Positions 1-5,625 of a stretch of 12,049 nucleotides of DNA are shown one piece after another. The position numbers and the translations under genes were made by a program. The notes below the pieces were generated by a model, which worked only from the letters and a program-made list of their open reading frames with translations, made no database searches and was not told where the DNA came from. The first letter of the stretch is position 1, and each line of letters starts with the position of its first letter. Source of the stretch: RGIG3528 sp963649295 (GTDB lineage: Bacteria; Bacillota; Clostridia; Lachnospirales; Lachnospiraceae); the NCBI GenBank assembly GCA_963649295.1, contig CAVJHK010000054.1, positions 1-12,049 on the forward strand, in the 5' to 3' direction.

Positions 1-60
1 ACAGAATCAAAAAGAAAGGAAAATGTTGATTTTGCTTCTGAAATCATCATACAAGGATAA
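1..60 (+). CDS. 3' end of an unidentified gene (partial, cut by window start)
   Basis: Frame 1 is open from the first base to a TAA at 58-60, giving 19 residues that end in EIIIQG. The stop lies two bases before the ATG of the next gene, and the AAGG ribosome binding site of that gene (about 53-56) lies inside this frame. Such tight packing is typical of operons, so this may be the last part of a gene co-transcribed with the small protein and the zeta toxin. Nineteen codons without a stop can occur by chance, and no family can be recognised from this tail. Confidence 0.35.
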   Translation, partial: TESKRKENVDFASEIIIQG

Positions 61-62
61 AT

Positions 63-293
63 ATGACGACAATCAGAACGGAAAAAGGAAAAAGTATAAA
101 GGTGGTTTCACATGAAGAAGAAAAAAATGTGTTGACCGTTTCGGATTTTGAAATGGATGAGAGGGCTGTGGAAGCAGTGAAAGCAGCTATAAATAAGGCA
201 AAAATTTGCAAGAAGCCGATTGCGGGTTATGATAAAGAAAAGAAAAAAGTTTATGTCGAATATGCAAACGGAGAAAAAAAATATGCAGAATAG
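63..293 (+). CDS. Small 76-aa protein upstream of zeta toxin, candidate antitoxin
   Basis: The protein is small, charged and lysine-rich. Residues about 32-48 (DERAVEAVKAAINKAKI) look like an amphipathic helix, and the C-terminal third (VYVEYANGEKKYAE) looks like beta strand. There is no signal peptide, membrane segment or recognisable DNA-binding helix-turn-helix. The start at 63 follows an AAGG ribosome binding site at a normal distance. Its last 11 bases overlap the start of the zeta-toxin-like gene, so the two are probably translationally coupled, as toxin-antitoxin pairs often are. It does not obviously resemble the helical epsilon antitoxin or PezA. The antitoxin role is inferred from position and size only; it could instead be an unrelated small partner. 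Confidence 0.6.
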   Translation: MTTIRTEKGKSIKVVSHEEEKNVLTVSDFEMDERAVEAVKAAINKAKICKKPIAGYDKEKKKVYVEYANGEKKYAE

Positions 294-837
294 AAAGCCT
301 ATGCTTCTTGTTTTTGCCGGGCCGAACGGGTCTGGTAAAAGCACCGTTACCGGTTTTTTTGAAAAAGCGGGAAAATATACAAATGCCGATGATATTGTTG
401 CCGCAACCGGAATGGACAATATGAATGCGGCAATGCTTGCTGATAAAATGCGTTATGAATCGATTGAGAAAAAGGAAGATTTTACATTTGAAACAGTTTT
501 GTCGTCGGAATATAAAATGAATATCTTGAGAAAGGCAAAACGGGAAGGATATTTCATAAAATGTATTTTTATTTTGACCATCGATCCAAAGATTAATGCG
601 GCAAGAGTGGAAACAAGAGTTGCATCCGGCGGCCATGATGTGGATAAAACAAAGATTGTTGAACGATATTACAAATCGCTCGGTAATATTAAAGAACTCC
701 TTGAAATATGCGACATTATGCATGTTTATGACAATACAGAGGTGCCGACTAGAATTATTCGAAAGCATAAGGAAGAATTGTCGATTTATCCGAATGAATA
801 TTGGGCTGAACGTGACATATTAAATTTGATTGAATGA
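283..837 (+). CDS. Zeta toxin family P-loop kinase
   Basis: This 184-residue protein has a Walker A motif, GPNGSGKST, at residues 13-21. An NADDI segment follows at 34-38, FETVLSS at 69-75, and the zeta-type stretch R-V-A-S-G-G-H at 112-118. These match the zeta/PezT fold. Known family members phosphorylate the sugar nucleotide UDP-N-acetylglucosamine and so block wall synthesis; activity on that substrate is an inference here. An in-frame ATG exists at 220, but I prefer 283: it has a GGAG site at 270-273 with 9-nt spacing, and it puts the Walker motif near the N-terminus as is usual. The gene overlaps the upstream small gene by 11 bp and is followed by a terminator, so the cassette is self-contained. 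It could also be a chromosomal zeta-like kinase with a non-toxic role. Confidence 0.82.
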   Translation: MQNRKPMLLVFAGPNGSGKSTVTGFFEKAGKYTNADDIVAATGMDNMNAAMLADKMRYESIEKKEDFTFETVLSSEYKMNILRKAKREGYFIKCIFILTIDPKINAARVETRVASGGHDVDKTKIVERYYKSLGNIKELLEICDIMHVYDNTEVPTRIIRKHKEELSIYPNEYWAERDILNLIE

Positions 838-855
838 TGAATCGGGTCTTTTTTT

Positions 856-886
856 ACGAAGCCTGTAAAGGCTTCGTTTTTTTTTA
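856..886 (+). terminator. Intrinsic terminator after the zeta toxin gene
   Basis: A perfect 8-bp stem (ACGAAGCC at 856-863 pairing with GGCTTCGT at 870-877) encloses a 6-nt loop and is followed at once by a run of T to about 885. It starts about 18 nt past the stop codon and separates the toxin cassette from the sugar operon. Confidence 0.88.
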
Positions 887-986
887 ACATATTTCTGAAA
901 CGTTTTCGTTAAAATCTTAGTTTTCGCTTGTTTTCTCTTTTGTAAAGCCCAAAATCGCATGGATTTTTTATTCTTATTTTCGTAAT

Positions 987-1000
987 TGGTAACGTTTTCA
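987..1000 (+). promoter_or_regulatory. cre-like / LacI-GalR-type operator candidate
   Basis: TGGTAACGTTTTCA resembles the CcpA catabolite-response consensus (TGWAARCGYTWNCW) with about two mismatches, and has the central CG typical of LacI-GalR operators. It lies about 43 bp upstream of the -35 element of the lacI-type promoter. It could be a CcpA site or a second site for the local regulator. This is a single pattern match, so it is tentative. Confidence 0.3.
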
Positions 1001-1042
1001 ACAGTTGCGTTAAAAAATGCACAAAAAATATTTAAAAAGTGC

Positions 1043-1071
1043 TTGCTTTTTTATTTAAACTGATATATACT
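1043..1071 (+). promoter_or_regulatory. Sigma-A-type promoter of the regulator/transport operon
   Basis: A TTGCTT -35 element (1043-1048) and a TATACT -10 element (1066-1071) are separated by exactly 17 bp in an AT-rich setting. Transcription should begin around 1078, giving a leader of about 118 nt before the regulator start codon. It is the best promoter I can see between the terminator and the lacI-type gene, and may drive the downstream transport genes by read-through. Confidence 0.65.
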
Positions 1072-1076
1072 ATGTT

Positions 1077-1094
1077 TACGAAAACGATTTCGAA
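1077..1094. promoter_or_regulatory. Probable LacI-family operator over the transcription start
   Basis: The 18-mer TACGAAAACGATTTCGAA is a near-palindrome centred on the CG at 1085-1086, matching at 6 of 8 outward positions. A central CG flanked by A/T is the hallmark of LacI-GalR operators. It covers the predicted start site of the promoter at 1043-1071, where bound repressor would block initiation. The adjacent LacI-type gene product is the obvious candidate ligand, implying autoregulation. No binding is shown by the sequence alone. Confidence 0.55.
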
Positions 1095-1149
1095 AAAGTT
1101 TCGTGATTTTCCAATAAGTTACTTAAAAAGTTTCGGATTTTCTCTTTCA

Positions 1150-1172
1150 TTTTCGTAAAAGTTTTCGTAAAA
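1150..1172. repeat. Tandem TTTTCGTAAAA elements in the lacI leader
   Basis: The 11-mer TTTTCGTAAAA occurs twice, at 1150-1160 and 1162-1172, with a 12-nt period. It lies in the untranslated leader just before the regulator's ribosome binding site. Each copy resembles half of the operator at 1077-1094. The pair may be an auxiliary repressor site acting as a downstream roadblock, or simple AT-rich sequence. Confidence 0.5.
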
Positions 1173-1195
1173 CGGGTTCGGAAAGGGTTGCAAAA

Positions 1196-2209
1196 ATGGT
1201 TTCACTTAAAGATATAGCTCAAAAATGCAATGTAAGTGTTGCCACGGTAAGCAAAGCCTTAAACGGACAAAATGACGTAAGCGAAAAGACAAAGACGTTC
1301 ATTTGCACCACGGCAAAGGAAATGGGATATTTTCCCAATTCGATTGCAAGAGCATTAAAGACAAACAGGACATACAACATCGGAGTGCTTTTTGCCGACG
1401 AAGCCCAAAGCGGACTTACACATGACTATTTTTCGTTTGTTCTCGAAAGCTTTAAAAAGGGCGCAGAAGCACGCGGATATGACATCACCTTCATAAACGG
1501 CGACAAAAACCGCCCAAACCGCATGACTTATCTTGAGCATTGTCTTTACCGCGGATTTGACGGAGTGGTAATCGCATGCGTGAACTTTTACGATCCCGAA
1601 GTCGAAGAGCTTGTAAACAGCGACATTCCGCTTGTCACGATCGACCACTCCTATAACGGACGTTCTTCGATCATATCAAACAACGTCAAGGGTATGCATG
1701 ATCTTGTCACCTATATCATCAACGAGGGACACAGGCGCATAGCATTTGTCCACGGACCGGAATCGGCGGTTGCAAAGGCACGTCTTACATCCTTTTACAA
1801 CACGCTTGACAGCTTTGGCATAGAAGTGCCGGACGAATATATAAAGGAATCACCCTACAGAAACACACGCATAGCAGGCGAGATGACAAGAGAGCTCCTT
1901 TCGCTTTCCGTACCGCCCACATGTATTCTTTATCCGGATGACTTCTCGTGCTTCGGCGGAATCAACGTAATAAAAGAGATGGGGCTCAAGATCCCCGATG
2001 ACATCTCGGTTGCGGGATATGACGGAATCAGGCTCGGACGCCACATAGAACCAAAGCTTACAACGCTCAAGCAGGACACTATAGCCATAGGGCTCAAGGC
2101 AGCCGAACAGCTCATTAATCACATCGAAAAGCCCAAAACCACAATCGCCGAGCAAATAGTCATAAATGGCGAAGTATATGCCGGCAAAACGGTCAAAAAG
2201 CTTATTTAA
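1196..2209 (+). CDS. LacI/GalR-family transcriptional regulator
   Basis: This 337-aa protein has the standard family length. The N-terminal helix-turn-helix runs over residues 4-23 (LKDIAQKCNVSVATVSKALN), followed by the hinge segment (NSIARALKT) and a periplasmic-binding-protein-like effector domain starting near YNIGVLFADE. Later landmarks are GFDGVVIACVN, INEGHRRIAFVHGP and the C-terminal DISVAGYDGI...PKLTTLKQD, all typical of sugar-responsive LacI repressors. The start at 1196 follows AAAGGG with 8-nt spacing. The gene lies 58 bp before the solute-binding protein gene with no clear terminator or promoter between, so co-transcription is likely. The effector is probably cellobiose or a related oligosaccharide, judged from the operon content. 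It likely binds the palindrome at 1077-1094 and represses its own operon. Family assignment is firm; effector and targets are inferred. Confidence 0.93.
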   Translation: MVSLKDIAQKCNVSVATVSKALNGQNDVSEKTKTFICTTAKEMGYFPNSIARALKTNRTYNIGVLFADEAQSGLTHDYFSFVLESFKKGAEARGYDITFINGDKNRPNRMTYLEHCLYRGFDGVVIACVNFYDPEVEELVNSDIPLVTIDHSYNGRSSIISNNVKGMHDLVTYIINEGHRRIAFVHGPESAVAKARLTSFYNTLDSFGIEVPDEYIKESPYRNTRIAGEMTRELLSLSVPPTCILYPDDFSCFGGINVIKEMGLKIPDDISVAGYDGIRLGRHIEPKLTTLKQDTIAIGLKAAEQLINHIEKPKTTIAEQIVINGEVYAGKTVKKLI

Positions 2210-2267
2210 CGATATGAGCCGCAAAGCGGTTTATATAAAAAACTTTTTCAAATGGAGGAGTAATTTT

Positions 2268-3587
2268 ATGAAGAAGAGAATTGTAGCATTATTCATGATG
2301 CTCACGATGGTCGTAAGTCTCTGTGCAGGCTGCGGCAGCAAGAGTGGGGATTCCGATTATACGTATTCGAACGACGGAAAAGTCCTCAACATCTATGCAT
2401 GGAACGAAGAATTCAAGGGATTTTTCGATGCTTATTATGCATCAAAGATTCCCGCAGGCATCACGGTTAACTGGATCATCAATGCATCCGACGGCGGTCT
2501 CTATCAGCAGAAGCTTGACGAGGCTCTTTCAAATCAGAGCTCGGCTTCCGCAAATGACAAGGTTGACTTATTCCTTGCCGAGGCAGATTACATTATCAAA
2601 TATGTTGACAGCGATGCGACGCTTGACGTAACAAAGATTGGTGTTACCGATTTTTCAAACACATATGCTTACACCGTTCAGGCTTGCTCGGATGCAAACA
2701 ACGTTGTTAAGGGTGTTTCCTTCCAGTGCTGTCCTTCCGCAATGGTTTATCGTCGTTCGATAGCCAAGGCTGTTCTCGGAACAGACGATCCGGATAAGGT
2801 TCAGGAAGCTGTTTCGACATGGGATAAATTTGACGCAGTTGCCAAGGCCGCAAAGGAAAAGGGATATTACATGACAGGCTCTTTCGCAGAGACATTCCGT
2901 GTATTCTCCAACAATTGCACATCCGCATGGGTTGATTCGAACAACAACCTCAATATCGATCCTCAGATCACAAAGTGGCTCGATCAGACAGAAAATTATG
3001 TTAAGAACGGTTATACACTTACAGCAGGCGTATGGGATGACGAAAAGACAGACCAGTTCTACGCAGACGGCAAAGTTCTTTGCTGCTTCGGACCCGCTTG
3101 GTATTTCAACTTCTGTATGACAAAGGCCCTTGACGAAACAAAGGGCACATCCGGTGACTGGGCAATCTGTAAGGGACCTCAGGCTCACTTCTGGGGCGGC
3201 ACATGGCTTCTTGCAGCAAACGGAACAGATAATGCAGACCTTGTTGCAGATATCATGAACGCATTCATCAACGACGAAGACACATGCACAAAGCTTGTTT
3301 CCGAACAGGGTCAGTTCCCCAACAACAAGAAGGTTGTTGAAAAATTTGCAAATGATGCTTCTTACGGCAACGCTTTCCTTGGCGGACAGAACGATATCGC
3401 AGTATTCGCAAAGATGACCGACAGCATCGTTTGGCAGTATCATACACAGTATGACCAGCTTCTCAACGAAGGTCTCCAGAACAAGATGCAGGAATACTAC
3501 AAGGGTACGGTTACAGAGGATAAGGCTTGGGAAAACTACTACAACTATGTAGCAGAGACATATCCGAGCATCAATATCAAGAAGTAA
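2268..3587 (+). CDS. Carbohydrate ABC transporter solute-binding lipoprotein (SBP_bac_1, CUT1 type)
   Basis: The product is 439 aa long. A lipoprotein signal peptide (MKKRIVALFMMLTMVVSLCAGC) places the lipidated cysteine at residue 22, so the mature protein is anchored on the outer face of the membrane. The mature part opens with LNIYAWNEEFKGFF, the first strand and helix of extracellular family 1 sugar-binding proteins. It has many aromatic residues (FGPAWYFN, FWGGTW) suited to stacking against sugar rings. I chose the ATG at 2268, not 2166, because of the strong GGAGGAG at 2254-2260 and the proper signal peptide. It should capture a sugar and deliver it to the two permeases encoded next. 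Cellobiose or cellodextrin is the likely ligand, given the phosphorylase in the same operon; specificity cannot be read directly. A hairpin follows the gene. Confidence 0.92.
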   Translation: MKKRIVALFMMLTMVVSLCAGCGSKSGDSDYTYSNDGKVLNIYAWNEEFKGFFDAYYASKIPAGITVNWIINASDGGLYQQKLDEALSNQSSASANDKVDLFLAEADYIIKYVDSDATLDVTKIGVTDFSNTYAYTVQACSDANNVVKGVSFQCCPSAMVYRRSIAKAVLGTDDPDKVQEAVSTWDKFDAVAKAAKEKGYYMTGSFAETFRVFSNNCTSAWVDSNNNLNIDPQITKWLDQTENYVKNGYTLTAGVWDDEKTDQFYADGKVLCCFGPAWYFNFCMTKALDETKGTSGDWAICKGPQAHFWGGTWLLAANGTDNADLVADIMNAFINDEDTCTKLVSEQGQFPNNKKVVEKFANDASYGNAFLGGQNDIAVFAKMTDSIVWQYHTQYDQLLNEGLQNKMQEYYKGTVTEDKAWENYYNYVAETYPSINIKK

Positions 3588-3593
3588 AGCTAT

Positions 3594-3664
3594 AAGCAAA
3601 TCTGTAAGTAAACCCATAAGCAATATGCTTTAAAATTATACGATTTAAAGCAATATGATTTAAA
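3594..3664. repeat. AT-rich short direct repeats after the binding-protein gene
   Basis: A 17-mer, AAGCAATATG(C/A)TTTAAA, occurs at 3618-3634 and again at 3648-3664 with one mismatch and a 30-nt offset. A further AAGCAA lies at 3594-3599. The first copy is itself an inverted repeat (AAGCA-ATA-TGCTT). The repeats fill the gap between the stop codon and the hairpin at 3675. Function is unknown; they may be local duplications or part of an RNA-processing element. Confidence 0.5.
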
Positions 3665-3674
3665 TGCAATCAGG

Positions 3675-3709
3675 TCGCCGTGTCGGACTCCCGGCACGGC
3701 GATTCTTTT
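3675..3709 (+). terminator. Strong intra-operon hairpin (partial terminator / mRNA stabiliser)
   Basis: A 12-bp stem (3675-3686 with 3691-3702, one G-T wobble) closes a 4-nt loop and is followed by TTCTTTT. It lies between the binding-protein gene and the first permease gene, with no clear new promoter after it. In known sugar ABC operons such a hairpin often stops part of the transcripts and protects the upstream mRNA 3' end, so the binding protein exceeds the permeases. The interrupted T run fits partial rather than full termination. The whole gap 3588-3756 holds only this hairpin, the short repeats before it, and the next ribosome binding site. Confidence 0.75.
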
Positions 3710-3756
3710 AAAAAAAAGAAACTTCACATCCCACCGGGATTTTTTCGGAGAAAAAT

Positions 3757-4728
3757 ATGAAAAAAAACATTACGGCAAAAAAACACGGTATAAATTATTC
3801 CAAATGGGGATATATATTTATTCTCCCGTTTTTCCTTGTTTATTTCTTTTGGTCATTCATTCCTCAGGTATTGACCTTTGTATACAGCTTTTTTGAAATG
3901 TACAAAGAGGGCCTAAAGCAAATCGGCCCCAACTTTGTGGGACTTGACAATTATATCAAGCTTTTCCAAATGCGCATTGACGGCGTGCCCACGATAATCA
4001 AATATGCGGGCAATACGATGATCATGTGGATAATGGGCGCAATTCCCCAATTCGTTATTGCACTTATCCTTGCCGTTTGGTTTACAAGCTTCAGATTGAA
4101 TATAAAAGCACAGCCGTTTTTTAAGACGGTAATTTATATGCCGAACCTAATCATGGCATCGGCTTTTTCAATGCTCATCTGGACGATATTCGGAATGACG
4201 GGGCCTGTGCGTTCACTTCTTCTTGATGCGGGCGTCATCGAGGAAAGCTTCGATTTCTTCTACAATGTCGGCTGGGCAAGAGCGCTTGTCGCATTCATAA
4301 ACTTCCTTATGTGGTTCGGAAATACGACGATTGTCCTTATGGCCGGCATCATGGGAATCGACCAGTCGCTTTTTGAAGCGGCAATGATAGACGGCGCAAA
4401 CAGCATAAAGGTGTTTTTTAAGGTTACGCTTCCGCTTCTTATGCCTATTATAATTTATGCGGTAATCACATCGCTTATCGGCGGTATCAATATGTACGAT
4501 GTGCCTTATATCCTTTCGTCCGGCAAGGGTACACCCGACAACTCGACAATGACTCTCATAATGAGCGTTCAGCAAAAGCTCGGCGCTTCAAAGAACTACG
4601 GCTCCGCAGGTGCGCTTTCGGTACTTATATTCATCTTCTCGGCTGTACTGAGTCTCCTTGTATATAAGTTCTTACTCACGCAGGACGGCACAAGATCAAG
4701 CTATAAGAAGGGAGGAAAGCGCAAATGA
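3757..4728 (+). CDS. Sugar ABC transporter permease, MalF/UgpA type
   Basis: This 323-aa inner-membrane subunit has about six hydrophobic segments. The first (about residues 18-45) follows a short lysine-rich cytoplasmic N-terminus. The permease EAA loop, which docks onto the ATPase, is at residues 207-213 (EAAMIDG) and continues into FFKVTLPLLMPI. The length, the long first extracytoplasmic loop (FVGLDNYIKLF) and the position after the binding-protein gene fit the MalF/UgpA/LacF half of CUT1 transporters. The start at 3757 has GGAG at 3747-3750. The stop codon overlaps the next start codon (ATGA at 4725-4728), so the two permeases are translationally coupled and should form a heterodimer. 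Sugar specificity is inferred from context to be cellobiose or cellodextrins. Confidence 0.94.
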   Translation: MKKNITAKKHGINYSKWGYIFILPFFLVYFFWSFIPQVLTFVYSFFEMYKEGLKQIGPNFVGLDNYIKLFQMRIDGVPTIIKYAGNTMIMWIMGAIPQFVIALILAVWFTSFRLNIKAQPFFKTVIYMPNLIMASAFSMLIWTIFGMTGPVRSLLLDAGVIEESFDFFYNVGWARALVAFINFLMWFGNTTIVLMAGIMGIDQSLFEAAMIDGANSIKVFFKVTLPLLMPIIIYAVITSLIGGINMYDVPYILSSGKGTPDNSTMTLIMSVQQKLGASKNYGSAGALSVLIFIFSAVLSLLVYKFLLTQDGTRSSYKKGGKRK

Positions 4729-5609
4729 AAACGGATAAAAATAAATCAATTTACGGACTCAGCAAAAAAGGGCATATAATGCTCATTATTTCAAGAATAA
4801 TAGTTTATGCGATACTTATATTCCTTGCGTTCCTTTGCCTAATCTTCTTTTACCTTTTGTTTGTAAATGCAACAAGATCAAAGGCACAGTTAAGCTCGGG
4901 CTTTACGCTTATTCCGAACAACAACTTTTTTGTAAATTTAAAAAATGCCTGGAACGACCAGTCAATAGATATTCCGAGGGGAATGTTGAATTCATTCCTT
5001 ATAGCAACGGCATCATCGGTTCTCACCACGTATTTTTCGGCTCTTACCGCATTCGGAATACATTGTTACGAATTTCGCTTTAAAAAAGCGGCATTTACGT
5101 TTATACTTGCCGTCATGATGATTCCTTCCCAGATTTCGGCGGTGGGATTTGTAAAGCTTTGCAATACTCTTCATCTCACAAACAATTATATTCCGCTCAT
5201 AATCCCGGGAATTGCCGCACCTGTTGTTGTATTCTATATGAAGCAATACATGGAAAGCATATTGCCGCTCGAGATTGTGGAAGCCGCAAGAGTTGACGGA
5301 GCACACGAGTTTTACACATTCAACAAAATAGTTATTCCTATTATGATGCCGGCTATTGCCGTTCAAATGATTTTTTCGTTTGTGGCATCGTGGAACAACT
5401 TCTTTATCCCGGGCATGATCCTAGACAAGCCCAAGCTCCGCACGGTTCCCATGATGATTGCGGCGCTTCGCTCGGCGGATTATGCAAAATTTGATATGGG
5501 CAAGGTTTATATGCTGATACTTCTTTCGATTCTTCCCGTAATTGTGGTATATTTGTTCTTATCGAAATTCATCATAAAGGGTGTTTCGGAAGGCAGCGTA
5601 AAAGGATGA
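4725..5609 (+). CDS. Sugar ABC transporter permease, MalG/UgpE type
   Basis: The product has 294 residues and about six membrane spans. The EAA loop is at residues 186-192 (EAARVDG), followed by FNKIVIPIMMPA, the site that contacts the ATP-binding subunit. The length and the late ending (KFIIKGVSEGSVKG) are classic for the MalG/UgpE half of CUT1 importers; the terminal G-S/A-V-K-G is a widely shared signature. It begins inside the stop codon of the preceding permease gene, with a GGGAGG ribosome binding site in that gene's last codons, and ends 16 nt before the phosphorylase gene. No ATPase gene is present in the window, so this transporter likely uses a shared MsmK-type ATPase encoded elsewhere, as many Firmicute CUT1 systems do. 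Confidence 0.94.
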   Translation: MKTDKNKSIYGLSKKGHIMLIISRIIVYAILIFLAFLCLIFFYLLFVNATRSKAQLSSGFTLIPNNNFFVNLKNAWNDQSIDIPRGMLNSFLIATASSVLTTYFSALTAFGIHCYEFRFKKAAFTFILAVMMIPSQISAVGFVKLCNTLHLTNNYIPLIIPGIAAPVVVFYMKQYMESILPLEIVEAARVDGAHEFYTFNKIVIPIMMPAIAVQMIFSFVASWNNFFIPGMILDKPKLRTVPMMIAALRSADYAKFDMGKVYMLILLSILPVIVVYLFLSKFIIKGVSEGSVKG

Positions 5610-5625
5610 TATTTTTGGAGGTTAT

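Noticed and set aside
220..282. Upstream ATGs (220, 253, 262) as start of the zeta-type kinase
   Set aside because: They lack a well-placed ribosome binding site and add a lysine-rich tail not typical of the family; 283 has GGAG with 9-nt spacing.
898..911. TGAAACGTTTTC as a CcpA cre site
   Set aside because: The spacing between TG and the central CG is one base short of the consensus. It is noted only as part of the TTTTCG cluster.
2219..2229. CCGC-AAA-GCGG hairpin between the lacI-type and binding-protein genes as a terminator
   Set aside because: The stem is only 4 bp and is not followed by a proper T run. It is too weak to stop transcription, so the genes are treated as co-transcribed.
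2166..2267. Upstream ATG at 2166 as start of the solute-binding protein
   Set aside because: It would overlap the regulator gene by 44 bp and place 34 charged residues before a textbook lipoprotein signal peptide. The ATG at 2268 has a strong GGAGGAG site.
2655..3623. 322-aa minus-strand open frame opposite the solute-binding protein gene
   Set aside because: It is fully antisense to a strongly supported lipoprotein gene, has cysteine-rich, non-family-like composition and no convincing ribosome binding site. It is a shadow of the codon pattern on the other strand.
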